From: Triops longicaudatus
Taxonomy: Eukaryota; Arthropoda; Branchiopoda; Notostraca; Triopsidae
Direction of reading: 5' to 3'
Length of the DNA: 64,000 nt
Assembly: GCA_022885665.1 (NCBI GenBank)
Contig: JAGQDJ010000038.1
Coordinates: forward strand, 124,001 to 188,000
Under the pieces are notes generated by a model. That model saw nothing but the letters and a program-made list of their open reading frames with translations, did not search any database and was not told the DNA's origin. Below, piece after piece: positions 12,585 to 23,110 of the stretch. Numbering within the stretch: position 1 is the stretch's first letter; the number at the start of each line of letters is the position of its first letter. The position numbers and the translations under genes were made by a program.

Positions 12585-12624
12585 GATAAAGTGAGCTGGA
12601 TGATGATAAAGTGAGCTGGGTGCC
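12585..12624. repeat. Two-unit direct repeat
   Basis: Two adjacent 20-bp units starting GATAAAGTGAGCTGG differ at a few bases at their ends. It lies in the short gap between the IR-B remnant and the 3' end of IR-C. Confidence 0.7.
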
Positions 12625-12760
12625 GACCATGCTTAAATATTTGTTAACCTACACAAGACTTTTGATGAGCAAGTTTGTGCTCCATCAAGTACATCCTATA
12701 GATATGGGTAACATTGTGTGCGTCTCGTGCAGTTTCCCCTATGGATTTTTTGTCTACTAA

Positions 12761-15700
12761 CTAGCCAGTCAACTTTTCTTTCACAAAGCAGAAAACCGAT
12801 GCAAGCACTCCTATTCCTAGCACCAAGAAAGCCGTTTGTAGCTGTATGAGATAAATTGGATTCTCAATGGGTGTCGCCAACAAGGTATCCATGTTCAAAC
12901 ACGCTACCCTGGGCAGGTAATTCTGTCCATTTTTCGCTATTATTCCGGCTTGGGCAGCCCACATAACGCTGGAAACACACACACTGAGTGAACGATAAGG
13001 AAAAGAGAACATTGAAAGCCGATTACTTTTTGCGCAAAATTTCGTTCAGTGTCGGAACAAGTTTGGATGCGTTCCAGCCAACGAGTATCAGCTCAAACAC
13101 GTCTGTCTTCAGCAACATCATTCTACACTTGCTGCTACTGCGAAAATCCGTGTACATCGAAGACTTGGCTATTTCCATCCCCTGTCAATTTTCTTTGTAT
13201 CAAAATTACAACTGCCACGACTTTTTTACCGTTATGTAACCGTAGCGACCACTCAGCACCATGTTAATTGCATGAGAATTCGATTGTGTTAGAGTTTCTG
13301 GATTACTGCGGAAGATATCTCCGATCTGTTTGCGTATCCCTGACTTCGAAGTCTATTAAAAGAATGCCTTGTAATATTAGAGCTGCAGGACATTGACTAT
13401 TAAATTAACCAGAAAGTAATCGGAAAACACCAAGCCTTTGCCCGCTACAGGTTTCAGTGTCCCCTTCGTCACGAAGTCATCCACTTTGCTAATAAGAGGC
13501 TGCGGTAAGCGGGCAGTGACGAAAGAAATTAGAATGGATGTGTAGGAGAATAAAATGATAAAAGCGCCAAGATTCCAGGCAGTAGCCAGAAAACGGCCAG
13601 GCAAATATTTGGGATTGAAACCACCTTATAAAATAGTTATACGTTATACTACAGACGTAAAGTTTTTAACTTGTGTATACCTTGTCCTGTTACTAGTGCG
13701 ACGTTGTAAAGGAGGTCCAAGCCGAAATCAGCGCGTAGACCCAACATCCGAGCTACGACCCACATTGTTAAAGAGACGGCGATAAGGCTTGTGATTACAC
13801 AAATCCATACCTGTTATTTATTACATTTTTCCTCAAGTGTGCGAAAATAAATCCTAATTCATACCTCGACGCTAAACGGTTTCAAGTTGGAAAACAAATC
13901 GTACACAATTGCGGGAGGTGGAATTAGAAGAACCCCATTACCGTAAACTATAGGCCATACGAACTCAAAACGAGATTCAGGTCTGTTAACGCAGACAAAG
14001 ACCGCAATGTCTATTTCCTATACGTGTTTTTTAATTAAAATAGAATCTACATTAAGCACAGTTCTTGGAATTACGATAATAGTGCATGATTGTGCAATGC
14101 GTGAAAAATTTTACTTGGTGGACAAGGCCGTATTTAGGGGTATAATGGGGTTTGAGCCCCCGAAATGCTTTTTTTTATAATGGTGAAAAAAGGGAAACTC
14201 CAAATTTCCGAAAATAAAAGGCATTTTGTAAAACCTCTGCCGAACTTACCCCCAACCCCCCTTTCGGAACTAAAATTCTGCTTACGGCCCTAATGGTGGA
14301 GTTTAAAGTCTGAAAAGATGTGAGGCTTTTCTGGAGATAAACTACTGATGACAACGTGTCAGTATTCCAAATCATGGTTAGCTGACTTGTCAGTAGGAGC
14401 GCTACTAAAATGGTCTCCATCTCCGTATCGACTTCGGTGCAGGGAATACAACAGAAGTTTTTGCAAGAATTCAAAAAGAAAGCTTGCTTTTAAGTTTTGT
14501 TTAAGAACTCTGCCAACTTAGACTGAAGAAAAAGTAGGAAATTACTAAAACTTTGCACTTCAACTGCAGTAATGTTAACGAGTATAAAATGTTTACATTG
14601 CAAACAGTATGCCCGATGACATTTATGCAGCCGGCCAGTTTTAATATTTTTAGTAGTAACGGGCTTGTATACAGAACCTATTTTGTCTACTCTGTCGTTA
14701 TATGGCAAAAATAATAGTCTGGGGTCCCATTTTCGGAGGGAAGCGACACACCTGTCTCCATCGTGGCTGTAAGCAGTGCTTTTGGTAAACGAGAACAAGA
14801 GAACAAAACTTCAGAACCTAGTGTGTTAAAACTTAGTTCGTTGAAGTCTGCGACAGAACTGATATACGTTTCTTTTTCTAAAAAGTAAATAAATAAATAA
14901 TAATAGCTTACTCTGCGAAGTCCCATGTCTAATAATACATTGGTCAAATTATTAGAAGGTTCACCGTTGGTACGGTCTTCTGGTGCAACAAAAATGTAGC
15001 TAAAATTAAAACAAAATTCAGCAACATATAATGAACCATCTTATCCGTACTTGAAACCTATTTTTTCGGCAAACATTTTAAAAAGTGTGATGTCACTACC
15101 ACTCCATTTCACAGTTCCGTTATTTTCCGTCCGTATGGAAAAAGGCCGCAGCTGTAGTAATATTTTCTTAGAAAACTTTTTATACATGTTACTTGATATT
15201 AAAGAGATTACTTCAGTAGTTCCCGCTATAACTGATTGTTTTTTCCACTGGTCGCGAGTACACCGTAAAATATTTTCGGGCAAGTTGCTCGTTTTGGCAG
15301 TATGAGCATCAATGATGAGCTTGGAAAACTGCTCAACAACGGAACGACGTGGTTCAGAGAGCCTAAATCCTTTTGAACAAGCCGGCTCAATATTTAAACG
15401 CCAAATTGGTGATTTGTTAGCAACATTAAATTGTAAGCCGTTCAGAGTTGTTGGCGGGTCTGGACGCTTTGTTAAGATCAGGAAGTCCGATGTTGTGGTC
15501 AAGTTAGGTCCTATAATTAAGTACTCGGAAATTATTATTTTTTTTCTAGGGAAATGTAAACTATTTTTTCGAGTAATTAAGACATACTGAGACGCGGTCG
15601 AATTTTAACAGGAAGATAGGATGGTAAATTATAATGTATCCGTAAATCACGGGCGATCAGTTCACTTATAATTAGTTGATCGCAAGGGGAATGTTTAAAT

Positions 15701-15867
15701 TCTATATCATAAAATAAAACACCTGAAAAAATTCACGGAATCAACATTCCACTATTTTTGTTCAACTAAGATGATAACATTCGTTGTATTGCTCACTAAC
15801 CTGGGTCTCTAGCTTTGCAGTAGGCAATTGCTAACCACGTCGTTACTACGTACGCTTTCAACTCCAT
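12761..15867 (-). CDS. Divergent ionotropic receptor IR-C, intact
   Basis: Arthropod IR-type ligand-gated channel, 557 residues, transcribed leftwards. Exons in transcript order: 15801-15867, 15588-15722, 15212-15510, 15051-15151, 14912-14999, 13865-14017, 13681-13810, 13410-13624, 13230-13352, 13027-13181 and 12761-12968. All phases close and all borders are GT-AG. Signal peptide; N-terminal half with two cysteines shared by paralogues (EPAC, RCTRDQW); S1 (exons 4-6); M1 (exon 7); M3 in exon 8 (AWNLGAFIILFSYTS); S2 (exons 8-10); M4 in exon 11 (LIQLQTAFLVLGIGV). Exon lengths equal those of IR-A and IR-D almost throughout. The glutamate-binding S1 arginine is absent. Intron 5 (14018-14911) is expanded to 894 nt and carries a 170-bp hAT-like element. 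A TATA box sits 34 nt before the ATG. Probable chemosensory role is inferred from family only. Confidence 0.9.
14123..14292. mobile_element. hAT-like MITE (family 1), 170 bp, inside IR-C intron 5
   Basis: Inverted ends: CAAGGCCGTA at the left, and TAGGGCCGTA read inwards from the right. Flanking 8-mers at 14115-14122 (TTGGTGGA) and 14293-14300 (ATGGTGGA) agree at 7 of 8 bases, fitting the 8-bp target duplication of hAT transposons. It has no coding capacity, so it is non-autonomous. The interior holds C-rich and A-rich runs. Confidence 0.65.
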
Positions 15868-17387
15868 CTCAAAGTGCAAGGTCTATAGGTGCATGAGAAT
15901 CCTTTTATACAGAACTTTTCATGTCCGTTAGGCATAAGAAATTCTGATCTATGCATATTTGGTATTCTTGTTAGCGTAACAGCCCACTACAGCCTCAAAT
16001 AAGACGCATATCCTTTACATACTCGGAAAGAGACGACTTTCTTTGTCTAGCATACGACGACCTCTTTAACTATTCGTAAGACTCAATCCACTCACTTCAT
16101 ATATTTTTTTAATAAGCCAGCATGAGCATTTGCTATCTTTTGACATTTATTATTGGCAAAGCTCAGTCAAGTAATACAAAAAATTGTGGACTTCTCATAG
16201 GGGAACCATAGTTACCTTCAAATGACCTTATTTGTTACAAGGATAGAGAAAACTTCACTAACAAAGTCTGTGATATGTTAGAACACTCTAACAGTTGTTA
16301 AGAAAAAATCTGCTTTAAATGATAGATTGAGACTGCTTGCTTTTTAAGACCATTTTTCGACGAATTGTGCCCTTAGCCGTCTTAATTTAAAATCGATCCA
16401 AAATGAAGAATCTTTGAAAAATTACTTCCAGAAATAGAGCTTTAATAATTTTTGTGATCAGATTCCTTTACATGATTGTCTGACAAATATGAAAATACAC
16501 TATAATTGCCAAGCCTCCTGGTATTTACTTCACCGGCTAGAACTACAACGAAGGCAGTACTGGTTATAATTCTATATGGCCACCCAAAAACATGCATTCG
16601 TACTCTCGAAACCGTGTTTAGGTAACGAAAGTTTGTTTTAAATTCTATTGCCTTTTGAAAGTAGTTTCTATACTCAGTCATGCTGATATAGCCTTTCCTT
16701 TTTAAAGTTTTATCTATAGAGTATGGTAGTACTTTGTATAATGCATTCATGTCGGAAAACAGGCAAGGCAGTTTTCTCGGAAACGACAGAAATTAGTGGT
16801 ACGTGTCGGGCATTGACAAATGCAGCGAAAAATCTAGATGGACGATTTATATCTTTAATGGCTGTTTCCTTAATTAGAGTGGAGATATTTGTAATAATCT
16901 GAGCAACTCTTGCATTCCATTCGCCTTTTTTTCGCACACCTGTCTTTTCAAGGTCAGGTCAAGAAAGGAAGGGTTCAGATCAGAAAAGGAAGGGTTGAGT
17001 TCGTAGTTGAGGTGTATGAATTTTGCATGGTGTTGGGCCGCGCTTTTAGTTGCGGATTGAAGTCGAATAAAGAAAACAAGAGAGTTCGTACGTTTAAAAA
17101 CAAACCACTGAATACTATACTTAAAATTATGCATACAATTTTTTAAGGAGGCACAGAATTATGCGCTTTGCCCTACGGCGTGCACATGTCTAAATCCGGC
17201 TTGGCGTGTAGCTGTATAAATTGATGGAGAACGTTTCGAACAAAATTGGAAGCCTGAAATAAATGTACGTTTTCTCATTATATAGCTATAATGAGAAAAA
17301 GTCACGATATAGATAAACTGAAAAATTTCTACAAAACTAAAAGTAAAATGCATTCAAACTTCAAAAGGAAGGGTATAAATTTCTCAG
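15868..17387. other. Intergenic; unidentified minus-strand open frames
   Basis: Upstream of IR-C. Two overlapping minus-strand open stretches, 16710-16937 and 16442-16750, in different frames, could be exons or a frameshifted relic of one protein (about 75 and 102 residues). I recognise no family. Near 16960-17000 a purine-rich direct repeat (GGAAGGGTT twice) occurs. Parts of 15930-16040 resemble 17750-17880, the upstream regions of IR-C and the dead IR-E. Confidence 0.35.
15901..15909 (-). promoter_or_regulatory. TATA box of IR-C
   Basis: Read on the minus strand, TATAAAAGG begins 42 nt and ends 34 nt before the IR-C start codon. Placement matches the IR-A, IR-B and IR-D promoters. Confidence 0.6.
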
Positions 17388-17456
17388 AGCAATTACTGCA
17401 TTATTGGTGCCCCCTTCCAGTTTGTCAAGATTTGCGCCAATAATGTAGTAATTGCT
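17388..17456. ncRNA. Candidate hairpin RNA (miRNA-precursor-like) or mini inverted repeat
   Basis: Arms 17388-17410 (AGCAATTACTGC...GGTGC) and 17434-17456 pair over all 23 positions, two of them as G-U in RNA, around a 23-nt loop. Size and shape fit an animal pre-miRNA. The near-perfect pairing and AT-rich setting also fit a very short palindromic mobile-element relic. No known miRNA seed was recognised. Confidence 0.3.
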
Positions 17457-17659
17457 GTGATAATTTTATATTTTCTTAAAGTTGGAATGTATATACTTTT
17501 ATTTTAGTTTCATAGATTTTTGTTTAGTTTATTTATGAAAATACCGTATCGTTATAAACTCAGACAAGAATTCTGTAATAACGCTTTATCCAGAAATTAA
17601 GGTGCGTTTAGCTAGTGTTGTTAAAAAGGGGAGGAACATTCGTAATGATGGTAACTAAC

Positions 17660-17723
17660 CTGCGCCTATAGTCTCAGGGTAGGCAATTGTCCATCAATAA
17701 ATGACGCTCACGTGTTCAACTAT
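17660..17723 (-). pseudogene. IR-E: dead first exon of an ionotropic receptor
   Basis: On the minus strand this 64-nt block aligns with IR-C exon 1, sharing GTTGAA, the ACAATTGCCTAC region (IR-C: GCAATTGCCTAC) and the donor GTTAGT. The aligned start codon is ATA instead of ATG and codon 10 is TGA. No later IR exons could be recognised to the left, down to about 16400. The DNA to its right (17750-17880) resembles the region upstream of IR-C, so promoter and exon were duplicated together and then decayed. Confidence 0.55.
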
Positions 17724-20700
17724 ACCCGTGTTCATAATACATGGTCTAAAGGCATAGCAGAAATCTTTCAGACCATAATTTTTTGTGTGTGTTCGGTATA
17801 ATACTTCTCTTTCTACGCATTCTGGGTGTTCTTAGCGGAACAGCCCAACCCATTCTCAGGAAATAGGAAAATTGCTTGCATAAATCATAAAAAACCATAT
17901 CTGTGCCTATTAAACGGACAACCTTTCGTAATAATCTGTAGGATTCTATCGGTCCACTTGGATAGTAATTTCTAAAGTCTCTATCTCTGATGGGAAACAA
18001 GGTCTCCCATTGAAATGTGTACTTTAAACTGATTCTCTATTCGTTTGGGGCTTACTTGCATAATTTTATCTTGTCGTGGTCACTTTTATAAAAGTTTTCA
18101 GAAGAAGCTTTCCTAATAAATCCGTCTACTTAGTAATCTTTTAAAAGGACCTGGCCTAATGGAGACAGACATGCCACCGACCTATTGTGGACAAACCCCG
18201 TAGCTCCCGTCGAAACGAAAGATTTAAGGCAAAATTGACCGATGCGGAATATCGAATATTACAGACAAATTTTCCGTCCCCTTGGGTTTCCGCAATAAAA
18301 AGTGTAATTAGTCCGCTAGGAACAGTGCAAATATTCCGCAATAGGTTGTTCCGGAATTGGGGGGAGAACGAACCCTTTTTCTTTTTTACATTTTTGTGTA
18401 ATCCTAATGGCTATGTTCATTTGAACATTTGGGCCGATTCTTTGAACGAGTAGATACTGAAAGTTTAGCAGGGAATAATTATTTTGGTTTTACTTCTTAT
18501 TGTGTTTTTCTTTCGTTTCATTGGTGCCTCTAATGGGAAACGTGAGCAATTATTTTATAATTTTTACAACAGCAGCTTATAACTTAATATTGCAACTTAA
18601 TAGTATACTAGATTGGGGAACTGCGGTATATTAGGTTATTGCTCAATCTGTTTTGCAGTCAAAATCCCTGGCTAGAACGAAGCAAATTCGAATTACACTT
18701 GTATTGGTTGTAAAAAAAAAAACAGATCGTAAGGATACATATTTGCAACCATTATAGCAAGTAGATGTCACCTTGGAAGGTTGAAGTGTAATCACGAACA
18801 GCTGACTGGAACTGGAGGTAAATTAAGCAAGTACAGCCTATTCAACAATTTATGTTAATATTTTCTCAAGCAAATTCCACTAATGTTTTCTCTAGGAATT
18901 CTTGTTGTTCTACGTTAGTAACCATCGTTATGCACTAAATTCCATGTTCCACGCGAGCCTTCATAAACGAGCTGGCATCGAAGTTTCAGTGATGCCTAGG
19001 TACAGGTATTGAACTTAAAACTAAGTAGTTTCAACACAGACAAATTTCTGTGTGCTACAAGTAGTTTGTGTGCCGGAACACGGACAATTGTTTAGCTTAC
19101 GTAGCGCAACGCGTAATTCATGCATAAGTACCGGAATCATGTTTGGTTTTCCCGTATTCATTCTTCAGGGTGTTTACAAAGCTTTAGCCGACCTTTGTTC
19201 TTTAGCCTGTTGAAAAAATGTGACCAAGAAATGTTTCGGTATTACATGTTCGACATCGAAGGCTCATCCAGACATGTTATTGTCATAGTTGACATCTTGC
19301 GGACCGTTAAAGAACCGTAACAACAGAATAGATGTCCGACCATATCCGCTGCCACAGATCACGTCAAAGCTGAAAAATTTGTACGGCCTACGCCCTTATA
19401 AATGAAAAGTTGAGGGGTGGGGTCAAACGTTACCTCCCTGGGTATGGCTTAGATTGCGCAAACGAAAAAGGCTGTATGAAATCATTTAAGAACTATAAAA
19501 TGTTTTGTGGTCAGGTACAATTTTGGTGAGTTCCTGGAAAGTAATTCATAGGTGCAGACCTCGGATGCAAGAAAATTTGAGTAACCTACTATAGTCTACG
19601 CTGAGGAATTGGTAATTTGTAAAGAAACTACTTCTGAAACGTAAGGTACGTGAACAAAGTAGGTACAGACGAAAGGTGAGAGACGTTTTCCTTACAGACG
19701 AAATGTGGAAAACGATTACTATAATAGGGGTTATAAATACTCGGAGCACTTTACTTTAACTTGTAGAATCTTTGGACAGTCAAAACTAGCAAAAATTAAG
19801 TGGCCGCGTAGAAGTTTAAAGTAAAATAAAGAAATGGCTATAACATCCTCTTAAGTGATTGAAAATGCATGAGTCAGTTTTAAATCGTCATGAATCTCGC
19901 ACTAGTCTAAAAACAAGTAATTAATAAGATACCTTAATCAAAAGGGCCAGGTTTTATAACCAAGACCTTTTCGTTTCCATTGAACAATTCTTGAACAATT
20001 TCCATTGAACAACATTTCAATTGAACTCTCTGAACAATAGCGTTTTCGTTTCTTATGTATTTCAGCTATTTTTGCTGCAAAAATAAAACTTTTTTTCTCC
20101 CTGCAGAAGTCTGTGCAAAATCGAATAAGCTAACGAATTTTTATTTCCCTGATTTTATAAGCGAGCATTTTATTTTTAAAGCATGCGTTCAAAGTTACCC
20201 CACGCGGGTACATTTTTGAACGCGAACAAGAAATTACACGGCAAAAATTCACAAATTACATTTCTAAAGAAAATCGCTTATTAATGGTAACATGATTCAG
20301 TTTTACACAGCTACTTTTATTTGGACAAAATTACTTCCAGTTATTCAGGAAAAAAAATGAACAGACAAAAGACAGAAAAAGAGGACATTTAGCTTTAAAA
20401 CATTATTTTTCACATTCGCAGTTCTTTGCGCTTCGTATGGTATGTAGTGCTTGTGCAGTCTTGTCTATCCACGGTGTTTTCAGCTTTAATGGGTTTTGGT
20501 GTCTGATTTTAGTTTTCATTTATTTATTTCATTTACTTATTTTTTAAATCGCTGGTCGTATCCTCTCTGACCCCGATGCGCTTCTCTCCCAAAAACCATA
20601 AGCTATGATTCGGGAAATAGATGGGCCTCGCTGGGTAACTGAGCATTGGGTTTGCTTGGATGCAAAAGGCCGTGACTTTGCAGTTGATTTTAGCGACATA

Positions 20701-22995
20701 AATTTTTGCTTTTATGCTATTCTTTTATAAAATAAGGGAACTTGTAAGTCACACAGTGACCTTTAGGTAGTGAAAATGCGAAGACAATGCAACTGTGCCG
20801 AAAAAGGATCTTATTTCACACCTGCTGTCACGACAAATATATCATTTGGCTGCATTTAGAAAGCTATTAATCGTTAAATATTAAGCATAGCTTCAGTTGA
20901 CTTGCGTTTTTCCCCTAAAATATTTAAAGTAACCCCAGTTGGCAGTACATCTAGCAAGTTTGTTCCATCTTTCTGTACACTTTACAGTTAAGGAATTTGC
21001 TACCGTTTCTTAGTACATACCGTTCTTGGGTGGGTCACATCTGCTCCAGCACAAAGTTGTTGTATTCTTTCTTTGTGTCCGTGTGCTGTAGGGAGATGCA
21101 CGAAGCGAGCATAAATCTGTGGATAATAAATAATAAGTATTTACACTAAATAGACCATTTTACGAGATGCCTAAAAATGATAAGGGAGAATTGGAAAGTG
21201 AATTTTTTACAGATTTTATTGACTTAAATAGTTAGTACGACATAAATGAATAAAGCCATAAGAAATGCGTGCGTAAGAAAACGGCGTAGTAAGGAATTTT
21301 CAGGATATATCGCATAGGCTACGCGATCCTTTGGTAGGTCTTGTTTCTTTGTGAAAAATGCTCTAATGTACATGTTATGAATGTTTCATAATAAAAACTT
21401 TAGGCCGCAGTGGAGTAAAAGCGTTTAAGACCAATCATAGTTAGTTTTTGAAAATAATTTCGCAAGCACAGCCAAATATTTTACTATAATTTTTCGTTAC
21501 CAACGTTATGCTTCTATTGCGATTTGTCAAACTTGTTCATTTTCTCGATATAAATACACCCTTTTTAGTGTTTCTTTTTTGCCGTTTTCGAGTCCATAAA
21601 AAAAGCAAAAATGGGTTCACTTTTTTGTAAAACCATTTTCAAAGAAAAAAAGCTGTACACACGACATTCATGAACGGAGGCAAACCTTGGCCGTCAAAAG
21701 TTTTGTTTAATCTTATTTGGCTGTGTTGCAAAATAGTCGCAGAAGCTTCCCATATGATAGGTCACACGACCTTCAGCTGTACCGTGCTGTTACAGATGCC
21801 AAATAATGGGCTTAAAACTATGTTTCATTTACGTGAAGCATATCGATCTCAGTTTTTTAGTGCAAATAACCACAGGAGACAGAATTCTATAGCTTACCGA
21901 TGAGACACTACAGGCTTATAGGAACTAATTGTTACACATGCAATTCCGTTTAAGAAGCTTGGACCAACGATGAATTCAGAATCTTTTGGTAACAAGCTTC
22001 TCGTGCCATTTGGTCATGAAATATTCAGCTCAATGAATTTCTAGTGTTCTTGGACAACCAAAAATCTCATTTGTCGAAAAAGAGTCTCGTTTTGTATTCT
22101 CTGGAGGGCAAATATTCGATTTTTCATGGCAGTGACCTTTGTTCAAAAATGGTGAAATTAAATCACGCGAGTAAGTATTTACAACCGAAAATCTTCGTTG
22201 TGAAAATAATAAACATAATTTTAAACTTCGAACGAATCTCCACCGTTCTTTTAAAACACAAAATAAGTCATCGTCACCTACATTTTCAACGGTATTACGT
22301 GTATAATACCACTCGCTCTAAAAGTTACAGGCAACTTATTAGCGCAATACTGTTAGTTTATCAGTTATTAAAATCGTATCCAAAATTTCCTCCGTAGGAG
22401 GAAACGAAAACTATTAAATAAGTCACGGGACCAAAAAGTAATGTTGCTTATGAGCTGGACTTGTTTTCAATGTTGGAATCTTCTCAGCCGACGTTTTCGG
22501 GCACTTTTTTTTAGTTATCAGACAGAAAGAAATGAGCGTCGAAAAGACTGATAGAACGCCGGTAAATGTGTCTCTTTTCCGTTTTGCCTCGTTGGTAAGT
22601 TTACGATAACAGGTGTAGAATTGGAAAGAAGTTTGGAAACATTCGACGCTGATTGGAAAATGAGTAGAAAATACATTTTTTAGGAAAAGTCATCGTAATA
22701 GTCTTTTATTATATTTTTTCCGATTAAGAGTCAGTGATTACGAGAGTAAATTATAGTATGCAAATCTGAACCTCCTTTCTTATGCCATGCGGGCCACAGT
22801 GGATTAGTTCTTCGGACATGCAATCGGCAGACATGCATTGAGTAGCTAGTACGTTCTAAATTTAAAATCATCTCTTCTCTTGATCGAAGTCATTTTCCAC
22901 CTGCTGTAGACTTTCCATAATTTCTAGGCTTTCAATGAAGCTTCATCGTAGTTATGCAAATTTGTATCTTCTTTCTAATACCATAAGGGTCACTT
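17724..22995. other. Gene-poor stretch, 5.3 kb
   Basis: No exon with recognisable similarity. Open stretches such as 18187-18453, 21670-21903 and 22044-22397 (+) have no family signature or splice context and look like chance. Cryptic repetition of CATTGAACAA occurs near 19975-20035. A partial copy of the IR upstream module sits at about 22770-22840. Confidence 0.45.
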
Positions 22996-23077
22996 TTGAT
23001 TAATCTTTCAGAAATCAACTGACACGCACGACGGGGAGAGTATAATAATTGTTAGTACACGACAACCTCTATATAAA
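22996..23077 (+). promoter_or_regulatory. Upstream module and TATA box of IR-D
   Basis: The 26-bp element at 22996-23021 matches the one before IR-B (shared TTGATTA, TCAGAAAT, AACTG). TATATAAA at 23070-23077 ends 33 nt before the ATG at 23111, predicting a leader of roughly ten nucleotides. Confidence 0.5.
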
Positions 23078-23110
23078 CGAAAGCGAGCCACCGTAGTTTC
23101 ACGTCTAACA

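Noticed and set aside
14175..14947. Minus-strand open frames inside IR-C intron 5
   Set aside because: Partly formed by exon 5 and the MITE; no family signature, and the IR-C splice sites on both sides fit perfectly.
17160..17210. CTAAATCCGGCTTGG resembling an end of MITE family 1
   Set aside because: Only about 14 bases match, and no partner end or target duplication is present.
18187..18453. 88-codon plus-strand open frame
   Set aside because: No recognised family, ends in low-complexity Phe-rich sequence, no splice partners.
22044..22397. 117-codon plus-strand open frame
   Set aside because: Lys/Ile-rich composition as expected from AT-rich DNA, with no domain, no splice context and no neighbour support.
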